A stretch of DNA of 64,000 bases, taken from positions 124,001 to 188,000 of the forward strand of contig NZ_CALART010000111.1 in NCBI RefSeq assembly GCF_937888285.1, given 5' to 3'. The notes below the pieces were generated by a model. The model was not told the DNA's origin. It ran no database searches and was given only the letters and a program-made list of their open reading frames with translations. Position 1 is the stretch's first letter; the number at the start of each line of letters is the position of its first letter. Origin of the DNA: an uncultured Aquimonas sp. GTDB taxonomy: Bacteria > Pseudomonadota > Gammaproteobacteria > Xanthomonadales > Xanthomonadaceae. Positions 56,971 through 64,000 of the stretch are shown piece by piece. The position numbers and the translations under genes were made by a program.

Positions 56971-58284
56971 TCATAGCCCCAGCGCGAACAGCAGCAGGCA
57001 GAGGATCAGCCCCAGGCCCGGCACGATCACGGTGAGTGCAGCCATCGGCCCGTAGGCCGCGCGATGGGTCTCGCCGCAGATGGCGCGGATGGTGGTGACC
57101 ACGTAGCCGTTGTGCGGCAGCGAGTCGAGCACGCCCGAGGAGATGGCCACCGAGCGGTGCAGCTGCTCGGGGTTGACGCCCTGCCCGAGGAAGATCGGTG
57201 CGAGGATCGGCAGTGCGATCACCTGCCCACCCGAGGCCGAACCGGTGATGGCGGCGACGATGCTGACCGCCACCGCGGCGCTGACCAGCCCCCCGCCCGG
57301 CAAATGGGTCACCCAGTCGACGATCAGCAGGAAGGCCGGCGCGACCTTGGCGACGGCGCCGAAGCCGACCACCGCAGCGGTGTTGCCGATCGCGATCAGT
57401 GCGCCAGTGCTGCCCTCGGCGATCGCCTTGCCAGGGTCGCGTCGCGAGCTGAAGCACAGCGCATACACGCCGATGCAGCCGGCCAGCAGGGCGAGGATCA
57501 GGGCCGAAGTCTGCAGGCTGTCGTGGAAGACGAAGCTGACCACCAGCACCAGCGCCGGGCCCACCAGCGCCCGCCATACCGCGGGCAGGGCGATGTCCTG
57601 CGGCTGCGGATCGTTGGCGCGGGCTTCGAAGTGCTCGCCGCGCAGCTTGGCGCGCTTCAGCATCCACACCAGCCAGGCGTAGCCGGCTGCGGCCATGAAG
57701 ATCGCGGTGACCAGGCTGGCCTGCCAGGCGGCCCACGGCGTGGTGCCGAGGTATTGGATGGGAATCCAGTTCTGGATCTCGGGCGAACCCGCCGAGGTCA
57801 TGGTGAAAGTGACCGACCCGAAGGCCAGCGCGGCCGGAATGAAGCGCCGCGGCAGATCGGCTTCGCGGAACAGGGCCAGCGCCGTGGGGTAGACCGAGAA
57901 CGCGACCACGAACAGGCTGACCCCGCCGTAGGTGAGGATCGCGCAGGCCACCACCACCGCCAGCGCCGCACGCTGCGCGCCGATGCCGGTGACGATCCAG
58001 CGCGCCACGCTGTCGGCGGCACCGGTGTCCTCCATCAGCTTTCCGAAGATCGAGCCGAGCAGGAACATGAAGAACCAGCTGGCGATGAAGCTGGTGAAGC
58101 CGCCCATGTAGGCGGTGATCACGTTGGCCTGGCCTTCGCCTGCCAGCGGCGGCAGCAGGGCGATGTCCGAAGTGATCGCCACCAGCAGCGCGCACAGCGG
58201 CGTGGCCACGAACAGGTTCATGCCGCGGATTGTCAGCAGCATCAGGAGCAGCAGGGCAGTGACGAGCCCGATCAGGCTGAGCAT
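56971..58284 (-). CDS. GntP-family permease (gluconate/hydroxy-acid symporter)
   Basis: The 437-residue protein has about 12-14 transmembrane helices with GntP signatures: the TYGGVSLFVVAFSVYPTAL loop, SAGSPEIQNW and GSASGGQVIALPILAP. Members transport gluconate or hydroxy-acids such as 3-hydroxybutyrate with protons. The neighbouring TonB receptor and PHB-depolymerase-like gene favour hydroxybutyrate. The start at 58284 (ATG) is chosen over an in-frame TTG two codons earlier. It diverges from the receptor with a TGTAC palindrome between. Confidence 0.88.
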   Translation of the reverse strand: MLSLIGLVTALLLLMLLTIRGMNLFVATPLCALLVAITSDIALLPPLAGEGQANVITAYMGGFTSFIASWFFMFLLGSIFGKLMEDTGAADSVARWIVTGIGAQRAALAVVVACAILTYGGVSLFVVAFSVYPTALALFREADLPRRFIPAALAFGSVTFTMTSAGSPEIQNWIPIQYLGTTPWAAWQASLVTAIFMAAAGYAWLVWMLKRAKLRGEHFEARANDPQPQDIALPAVWRALVGPALVLVVSFVFHDSLQTSALILALLAGCIGVYALCFSSRRDPGKAIAEGSTGALIAIGNTAAVVGFGAVAKVAPAFLLIVDWVTHLPGGGLVSAAVAVSIVAAITGSASGGQVIALPILAPIFLGQGVNPEQLHRSVAISSGVLDSLPHNGYVVTTIRAICGETHRAAYGPMAALTVIVPGLGLILCLLLFALGL

Positions 58285-58346
58285 GGGCAAGCGCTTTCAG
58301 TCATCGACGGCGGCGAGTATTCGCAGGCCACGCCGCGCATCGTCAC

Positions 58347-58360
58347 TGTACGAAGGTACA
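58347..58360. promoter_or_regulatory. TGTAC-N4-GTACA palindrome between the permease and receptor genes
   Basis: Five-base arms TGTAC and GTACA with a four-base centre form a palindrome 62 bases upstream of the permease start and 102 bases before the receptor start. It is a candidate operator for a regulator of both divergent genes. Confidence 0.35.
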
Positions 58361-58462
58361 AGTGTCCGCTTCCGGGGCCGCACCTAGGCTTGCGCAGCAT
58401 CGGCAGCCTGCGCCCGTCGCCCAGGCGCCGTGAAACCACGAACGTCCTGGAGGGGAATCCAC

Positions 58463-60649
58463 ATGATGCGCAAGCCGCTCAGCTTCATCATCGGTGCACT
58501 GCTGGCCGCACCGTACGCCGTCCAAGCGCAGCAGGCGCCGGCGCAGGGCGAGGAGGCGAAGCCGAACACGCTCGACGCCATCACCGTGTCGGCGCGCAAG
58601 CGCGAGGAATCCCTACAGGAAGTGCCGGTCGCGGTGACCGCGTTCACCGCCGACGGACTCGACAAGCTCAATGTCGAAGACATCGGCGACCTCGGTGCCT
58701 TCGTCCCCAACCTGACCGTCTACGCCGCGCGCGGCTCGTCCAGTACGCTCACTGCCTACATTCGCGCGGTCGGCCAGAGCGACCCGCTGTGGGGTGTCGA
58801 TCCGGGTGTGGGCCTGTACCTGGACGACGTCTATGTGGCGCGTCCGCAGGGCGCGCTGCTGGATGTGTTCGACGTCGAGCGCATCGAGGTGCTGCGCGGG
58901 CCGCAGGGTTCGCTGTACGGCAAGAACACCATCGGCGGTGCGATCAAGTACGTGTCGTCGGCGCTGGAAGAGGATTTCTACGGCCGCGGCTCGATCACCT
59001 TCGGCAACTACAGCCAGCTCGACACCAAGGCCAGCGTCAACCTGCCGCTCGGCGGCGGCTGGGCAACGCGCCTCGCGGTGGCCTCGCTCTCGCGCGACGG
59101 CTACGGCGAGAACATCCGCACCGGCCAGGACGTGTCCGACAAGGAGATCCTCGCAGCGCGCGCCACCCTGGGCTACCTCGGTTCGCCGGACTTCAGCGCG
59201 AAGTTCTCGGTCGACTGGATGGACGACCAGAGCGGCGTGCGCGGCGCCAAGATGCTGGGCCCGAACACCAATGTGGTCATTCCCGTCGCCACCGTGCCGG
59301 CCCTCGACAGCCGCTACGACGTCCGCAACGGCATGCCGAACATCAACGACACCTCGATGCTCGGTGCCTCGGCGACGCTGAGCTGGAACCTTGGCGACGC
59401 CTGGGTGCTGAAGTCGGTGACCGCCTATCGCGAATCGGACACCGAGACCAATATCGACTTCGACACGCTCCCGAACACCATCGCCGACGTCAAGGCGTTC
59501 TATTCGGATGACCAGCTCTCGCAGGAGTTCCAGCTGAACTACGACGCCGGCGGCAAGGTCCGCGGCGTGGCCGGCCTGTACTGGTTCACCGGTTCGGCCG
59601 GTGGTCAGGTGCTGAACAATTTCTACGGCCTGTCCTTCGGCGACACCCAGGGCGTGGTCGATACCGACAGCGTGGCGGTCTACGGCGAGTTCACCTGGGA
59701 CTTCGCCGAGCGCTGGGCGCTGACCCTGGGCGGCCGCTACACCGACGAGAAGAAGACTGCCGACGTGTACAACATCGGCTACACCGACGCGAGCTTCACC
59801 CGCCCCAGCGGCGTGGTGGCGGCCGACTTCGAGGACTCGGTGAGCTTCCAGAACTTCTCGCCCAAGGTCTCGCTGGACTTCAAGGTGAGCGAGGACATCC
59901 TGCTGTACGCCCTGGCCAGCCGCGGCTTCAAGTCCGGCGGCTTCAACATCCGCGCCCAGGCCACCGCGGTGCCGCGTTCGCGCCTGCCCTTCGACGACGA
60001 GACCGTCACCACCTTCGAGGTCGGCGCCAAGAACGCGTTCCTCGACGATCGCCTGTTCGTCAACCTCGCCTACTTCAACAGCGACTACAAGGACATCCAG
60101 CTGTCGGTGTTCACCGCCGTACCGAACAGCAATCCGCCGGTGTTCTTCGGCGACTTCACCAATGCCGGCAAGGGCTCGGTCGACGGCATCGAGCTGGAGT
60201 ACCAGGCCCTGCTGTCGCCGAGCTTCACCCTGCAGGGCAACTTCGCCTGGCTGGACGCCGAGTACGACGAGTTCATCACCAACAACGTCAACGTTGCTGC
60301 GAACCAGAAGTTCACCAATGCGCCGGACTTCTCGGCGGCCATCACCGGCCTGCACACCCTGCAGCTCGATGGCGGCGGCAGCTTCACCACGCGCGTGAGC
60401 TACAGCTACCAGAGCGAGGTCTATCCGACCACCGACCTGTCCGAGGCGATCAAGCAGCCCGGCTATGGCCTCGTCTCGGCAGGCCTGATCTGGCAGACCG
60501 CTGGCGCCTGGCGTTTCGCGCTGGAAGGCGCCAACCTCGCCGACAAGGAGTACCGCACCACCGGCTACAACATCCCTGCGCTCGGCGTGCTCACCGGCTT
60601 CTACGGCGCGCCGCGCACCTACAGCCTGACGGCGACCTACGACTTCTGA
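58463..60649 (+). CDS. TonB-dependent outer-membrane receptor
   Basis: The 728-residue receptor has a signal peptide (MMRKPLSFIIGALLAAPYAVQA), a TonB box ITVSARKREESLQEVPVAVT, a plug with IRAVGQSDPLWGVDPGVGLYLDDVYVARP and VLRGPQGSLYGKNTIGGAIKYVS, and a barrel ending in YSLTATYDF. The KREESLQEVP form is typical of the large xanthomonad receptor class that takes up plant or polymer breakdown products. It has a GGAGGGG site 7-13 bases upstream. Location between a GntP permease and a PHB-depolymerase-like gene suggests uptake of hydroxybutyrate oligomers. Confidence 0.93.
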   Translation: MMRKPLSFIIGALLAAPYAVQAQQAPAQGEEAKPNTLDAITVSARKREESLQEVPVAVTAFTADGLDKLNVEDIGDLGAFVPNLTVYAARGSSSTLTAYIRAVGQSDPLWGVDPGVGLYLDDVYVARPQGALLDVFDVERIEVLRGPQGSLYGKNTIGGAIKYVSSALEEDFYGRGSITFGNYSQLDTKASVNLPLGGGWATRLAVASLSRDGYGENIRTGQDVSDKEILAARATLGYLGSPDFSAKFSVDWMDDQSGVRGAKMLGPNTNVVIPVATVPALDSRYDVRNGMPNINDTSMLGASATLSWNLGDAWVLKSVTAYRESDTETNIDFDTLPNTIADVKAFYSDDQLSQEFQLNYDAGGKVRGVAGLYWFTGSAGGQVLNNFYGLSFGDTQGVVDTDSVAVYGEFTWDFAERWALTLGGRYTDEKKTADVYNIGYTDASFTRPSGVVAADFEDSVSFQNFSPKVSLDFKVSEDILLYALASRGFKSGGFNIRAQATAVPRSRLPFDDETVTTFEVGAKNAFLDDRLFVNLAYFNSDYKDIQLSVFTAVPNSNPPVFFGDFTNAGKGSVDGIELEYQALLSPSFTLQGNFAWLDAEYDEFITNNVNVAANQKFTNAPDFSAAITGLHTLQLDGGGSFTTRVSYSYQSEVYPTTDLSEAIKQPGYGLVSAGLIWQTAGAWRFALEGANLADKEYRTTGYNIPALGVLTGFYGAPRTYSLTATYDF

Positions 60650-60793
60650 GTCGAGGCCATCGCGCCACCGCGTCGGGCCCTGCGGCCGGCGCGGTGGCGG
60701 TCCCAGATCCCGCCGTTGGCTTGCCCGCGCCCTGTCTTCCGTCGCTACGATGCCTGCGCAAGCCTGGCCCACTTCCAGCGGCTCCCCCGCGTC

Positions 60794-60831
60794 CGGCCGG
60801 CGCCTCGCATGAGGCCCGGCCGATTTTTTTT
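60794..60831 (+). terminator. Intrinsic terminator in the leader of the depolymerase gene
   Basis: A 12-bp stem (60794-60806 with 60811-60822, one bulged C) and a GCAT loop are followed by an A and then eight Ts (60824-60831). The T-tract ends only 15 bases before the ATG, and the AAGG ribosome site lies in that gap. No promoter could fit downstream, so the gene needs readthrough, which points to attenuation. Confidence 0.85.
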
Positions 60832-60846
60832 CGCAAGGTATCGACC

Positions 60847-61884
60847 ATGTCCGATGCGCGCATGCAGTGCTTGTCGTCCTTCACCGCCCTTGCTCTCGCG
60901 CTCGCACTGGCGGGCTGCGCAAGTCGCGCGGAGTCGCCGCCGCTGCCGACGCTGCAGCTGGATCGCGAGCGCGTGGCCGTGGTCGGCCTGTCTTCGGGCG
61001 CCTATATGGCGACCCAGGCGCATATTGCGCTGTCGGATCGCATCCATGGTGCCGCGCTGATCGCCGGTGGGCCCTACGGCTGTGCCGGCGGCGACCTCGG
61101 CCAGGCGCTGGGCGTGTGCATGAAAGCGGAGCCGGCGGCACCCGATGCCGCCGCGCTGGCCGCGCAGGTTCGCGCGCGCGCCGCCGACGGCAGCATCGCC
61201 GCGCTCGCGGGCCTTGAGGGTGATCGCGTGCTGGTGCTGCACGGCGCCAGTGACCTGAAGGTCGCGCCCGCGGTCGGCCAGGCGGCGGTGGATCTGTATC
61301 GCGCCCTGCAGGGCGATGCGCCGGACCTCGACGTCGCCGCCCAGCTGGACGGCACTTACGGTCATCTGCTGCCGCTGGCGGGCGAGGGCGATCAATGCGC
61401 GGATCCTCCGGCGCCATATGTGGGTCGCTGTGGATTCGATGCGCCGGGGCGGGTGTTTACGCAGTTGTTCGGCGCGGCACCGCGCGCGGCGGAGGCGGCC
61501 AGCGGGGCGCTGCTGCCGTTCAACCAGGCGGCGCTGGTGGGCGAGGGCTCGGATCCGATCCTCGCCGAGGTCGGCTACCTCTACGTGCCGCCGCAGTGCG
61601 AAAGCGAATCCTGCGGCCTGCTGCTGGCCTTCCACGGCTGCCTGCAGAACGCCGACAAGGTCGGCGAGGCCTTCGTCCGCGAAGGCGGCTTCAATCGCTG
61701 GGCCGATGCCTACGGCGTGGTCGTACTCTATCCGCAGACCCGCGCGAGCTTCGCGCCCTTGAATCCGAACGCATGCTGGGACTGGTGGGGCTACACCGGC
61801 GCCGACTACGACCTGCGCTCCGGCGCGCAGATCCAGTGGCTGGCGCGTGCTCTGGATGCCCTGGGCCTGGAGGCCGCGCGCTGA
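60847..61884 (+). CDS. PHB-depolymerase-like esterase lipoprotein
   Basis: The 345-residue protein has a lipobox (LAGC, lipid-modified Cys24) after a hydrophobic signal. It has an alpha/beta-hydrolase fold with the nucleophile loop GLSSGAYMAT (Ser49), the later LAFHGCLQN and the C-terminal ACWDWWGYTG, all typical of extracellular PHB depolymerases of the esterase D-like type. It should cleave polyhydroxyalkanoate or similar esters at the cell surface. The gene has a strong terminator in its leader. It follows the TonB receptor by 197 bases. Substrate is inferred from family and context. Confidence 0.85.
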   Translation: MSDARMQCLSSFTALALALALAGCASRAESPPLPTLQLDRERVAVVGLSSGAYMATQAHIALSDRIHGAALIAGGPYGCAGGDLGQALGVCMKAEPAAPDAAALAAQVRARAADGSIAALAGLEGDRVLVLHGASDLKVAPAVGQAAVDLYRALQGDAPDLDVAAQLDGTYGHLLPLAGEGDQCADPPAPYVGRCGFDAPGRVFTQLFGAAPRAAEAASGALLPFNQAALVGEGSDPILAEVGYLYVPPQCESESCGLLLAFHGCLQNADKVGEAFVREGGFNRWADAYGVVVLYPQTRASFAPLNPNACWDWWGYTGADYDLRSGAQIQWLARALDALGLEAAR

Positions 61885-61982
61885 GCCTGGCGGTGCGGCT
61901 GCTCGTCCCGCTCGCGGGTGTCGCAGCGAGGGGGCGAATGCTTGGGCCAGGCGTGGGCGGTGATGCCGGGTCACAGCACTGG

Positions 61983-62002
61983 GCCCCCGCCTGCGCGGGG
62001 GC
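61983..62002. repeat. REP-like palindrome
   Basis: Eight-base arms GCCCCCGC and GCGGGGGC (61983-61990, 61995-62002) surround a CTGC loop. It is a GC-rich repeat of the kind often found between genes in this group, with no T-tract. Confidence 0.5.
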
Positions 62003-62059
62003 GACGAGGCATCCGGGTTGCAGCGGCGTATCGACGGTCGCGCCGGGGGCGGTAGGCGC

Positions 62060-64000
62060 ATGAGCGTCGCCCTGCTGGTGGGCGCGGGCCTGGTCTGGCT
62101 GGGCCTGCTGTTCGGCGCGGCCCTGCTGGGCGAGCGCCGGCCCCAGCTGCTGCAGCGCCACTGGGGCCTGATCTACAGCCTCTCGCTGGCGGTCTACTGC
62201 ACCAGCTGGACCTTCTACGGCACGGTCACCCAAGCCGCCCGTTCGGGCTGGTGGCTGCCGCCCACCTTCGTCGGCACGATCCTGCTTTATGTGTTCGGCA
62301 TCGGCTTGCTGATGAAGCTGGTGAAGCTCGCGCAGGCGCATCGCGCGACCTCGCTGGCTGACTTCATCGCGACCCGGCTCGGCAAGAGCTCCTCACTGGC
62401 CGCGGTCATCACCCTGATTGCCGTGCTCGGCGTGCTGCCCTACATCGCCCTGCAGCTGAAGGCGGTGGCGATGAGCTTCGGCCTGTTGACCCGCGGCAAC
62501 GCGGTGGACGCGCCGGCCTGGCAGGACAGCGCGCTCTACGTGGCCCTGGCCATGGCCCTGTTCGCGATCCTGTTCGGCGCGCGCAGCGCCAGCGCCACCG
62601 AGCACAACCGCGGCCTCGTGCTGGCGATGGCGGTGGAATCCCTGCTCAAGCTGGCGGCGATGCTGGCGCTCGGGGTCTACGTCTCGACGAACTTCGACAT
62701 CAGCACGCCGCCCACGCCGGCCGCGGATGGCGCCAGCGGCTTCCCGGCGCTGATCGTGCTCGGGGTGCTGGCGATGTTCACCCTGCCGCACCAGTTCCAC
62801 GTCGGCGTGGTCGAGTGCCGCGAGCAGACCCATCTGCGCAGTGCGCGCTGGCTGTTCCCGCTGTACATGCTGCTGATCGCCCTGCCGGTGCTGCCGATCG
62901 CCGCGGCCGGATCGGCGGTGCTGGCGCCGCTTGGCGTGCCTTCCGACCTGTACGTGCTGGCCCTGCCGCTGTCCGGCGGCGACAGCGGCTTTGCGCTACT
63001 GGCCTTCCTCGGCGGCCTGTCGGCGGCGACCGGCATGGTGATCCTGTCGACCCTGGCGCTCAGCCTGATGATCGGCAACCACTGGCTGGCGCCGCTGCTG
63101 CTGCGCGGCAGCTGGGGCGCGCGCGCCGGCCGCAACCTGCGCGGCAGCGTGCTGCTGCAGCGCCGGCTGATCATCCTCGCGGTCGTGCTGCTGGCCTGGA
63201 TCTACAGCCGCGCCATCGCCGGGTCCGAGGCGCTGGCGGACATCGGCGCACTGAGCTTCTCGGCCCTGGCCACGCTGGCGCCGGCGCTCGGCTTCGCGAT
63301 CTGGCGCCCGCAGACGCCGCCGCGCGCGGTGCTCTGGGGCCTCTTGGCCGGCTTCGCGCTGTGGTGCTGGGTGCTGCTGCTGCCGAGCCTGGTCGAGGGT
63401 TTCGGAGCCGCCAGCGTCTGGCTGCGCGAAGGGCCCTTCGGCATCGCCCTGCTGGCGCCGGACAGCGTGCTGGGGCTGGGCGAATGGAGCCGCACCGCGC
63501 GCGCGCTGGTGCTGAGCCTGCTTGGCGGCAGCGCGGTGACCTGGCTGCTGGCGCAGCGCGGCGAGTCGCGCGCGCAGTCGTCGATGCGCCCCACTGCCGG
63601 GCTGGATCGGCGCACCCTGGGCGAAGTCGCCGGGCGCTTTTTGTCGGAGGCGCGACTCGCCGCCCTGCTGCCGCTGGGCGAGGACGACAGCCGGGTCGAC
63701 CTCGCGGCCGAGGCGCGCATCGAGTCGGAGCTCGCCACCGTGCTCGGGGCAGCTTCGGCACGCCTGCTGCTGGACGCCGCGCGGCGTGCCCACGGGCGCG
63801 ACCTCGACACGGTTGCCGCCATCGTCGGCGAAGCCAGCGACGCCCTGCGCTTCAACCAGCGCCTGCTCGAGGCCGCGCTGGAAAACATGGCCCAGGGCAT
63901 CAGCGTGGTCGATGCCGAATTGCGCCTGGTCGCCTGGAACGGCGTCTACCAGCGCCTGTTCGGCTTCTCCGACGCCGAGCTGCAGGTCGGCGTGCCGGTG
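62060..64000 (+). CDS. Sodium/solute symporter-fused sensor kinase, N-terminal part
   Basis: The reading frame is open to the window end, so only 647 residues are visible. Residues 1-500 form about 13 membrane helices of the sodium/solute symporter (SSF) type, with YCTSWTFYGTVTQAA near the start. A linker follows, then a PAS domain at the end (MAQGISVVDAELRLVAWNGVYQRLFGF). This layout matches CbrA-like kinases, in which a histidine kinase core and sometimes a receiver follow. CbrA regulates carbon and nitrogen use. A REP-like palindrome lies 58 bases upstream. The kinase domain itself is outside the window. Confidence 0.85.
   Translation, partial: MSVALLVGAGLVWLGLLFGAALLGERRPQLLQRHWGLIYSLSLAVYCTSWTFYGTVTQAARSGWWLPPTFVGTILLYVFGIGLLMKLVKLAQAHRATSLADFIATRLGKSSSLAAVITLIAVLGVLPYIALQLKAVAMSFGLLTRGNAVDAPAWQDSALYVALAMALFAILFGARSASATEHNRGLVLAMAVESLLKLAAMLALGVYVSTNFDISTPPTPAADGASGFPALIVLGVLAMFTLPHQFHVGVVECREQTHLRSARWLFPLYMLLIALPVLPIAAAGSAVLAPLGVPSDLYVLALPLSGGDSGFALLAFLGGLSAATGMVILSTLALSLMIGNHWLAPLLLRGSWGARAGRNLRGSVLLQRRLIILAVVLLAWIYSRAIAGSEALADIGALSFSALATLAPALGFAIWRPQTPPRAVLWGLLAGFALWCWVLLLPSLVEGFGAASVWLREGPFGIALLAPDSVLGLGEWSRTARALVLSLLGGSAVTWLLAQRGESRAQSSMRPTAGLDRRTLGEVAGRFLSEARLAALLPLGEDDSRVDLAAEARIESELATVLGAASARLLLDAARRAHGRDLDTVAAIVGEASDALRFNQRLLEAALENMAQGISVVDAELRLVAWNGVYQRLFGFSDAELQVGVPV

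Noticed and set aside
58285..58290. A TTG start for the GntP permease two codons upstream
   Set aside because: The ATG at 58284 is adjacent and normal, and there is no ribosome site that favours the TTG.

Overview
The window is GC-rich chromosomal DNA with densely packed genes. It looks like a gammaproteobacterium of the Xanthomonadales/Lysobacterales type. This is inferred from gene content and protein style: a complete CcmABCDEFGHI system, LpxH (a Gram-negative outer membrane), an XrtH-like exosortase, MetX of the xanthomonad kind, TonB receptors, several secreted S8 proteases, and intergenic GGGATTS heptad repeats. No rRNA, tRNA, CRISPR array, insertion sequence, phage or plasmid gene was recognised. 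Both ends cut through a gene: a receiver domain at the left edge and a symporter-kinase at the right.

Region by region. 1-2439 is a forward signalling cluster: a truncated receiver protein, a CheY-like receiver, a CheC-type phosphatase and a GGDEF cyclase. 2500-8299 runs in reverse: hemE with a WGR-like partner, a P-type cation ATPase, and aroB/aroK. 8345-13304 runs forward: exosortase H, an SDR protein, an orphan response regulator, then ahpC and ahpF with OxyR-like sites upstream. 13385-22032 is reverse housekeeping: dxs, an unrecognised receiver-like protein, an HNH nuclease, a GNAT enzyme, an acyl-CoA dehydrogenase, a LEA-like lipoprotein, lpxH and a cyclophilin. 22231-25963 carries gltX, zur and an AstE/AspA-like hydrolase. 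25981-30028 is a reverse operon in which a sensor kinase, a small exported protein, a TPR/beta-barrel outer-membrane protein and the response regulator are tightly linked. 30260-35318 holds an exported protein, a small membrane protein, a His-rich ZnuD-like receptor divergent from a MerC-domain protein, a DUF4442 protein and ribosomal protein THX. 35420-43601 is the ccm operon ending in metX. 43929-56957 mixes secreted proteins (two S8 proteases, a DUF4397 protein, a CsgG-like protein) with a probable methionine-salvage aminotransferase/omega-amidase pair and a second two-component system. 56971-61884 (GntP permease, TonB receptor, PHB-depolymerase-like lipoprotein) looks like a polyhydroxybutyrate or hydroxybutyrate scavenging locus. 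62060 to the end is a symporter-fused sensor kinase.

The most interesting structures are these: the kinase/exported protein/barrel/regulator operon; TACARA direct repeats with an 11-bp period in front of that operon and again in front of the giant protease; a textbook terminator ending 15 nt before the PHB depolymerase start codon; a second leader terminator before the ZnuD-like receptor, next to Zur-box-like palindromes; inverted clusters of GGGATTS heptads at two intergenic sites, one splitting a regulator from its kinase; a repeated secreted-protein domain (SGxG...WY) shared by two proteins; and a 12-bp palindromic bidirectional -10 element between aroK and the exosortase gene.
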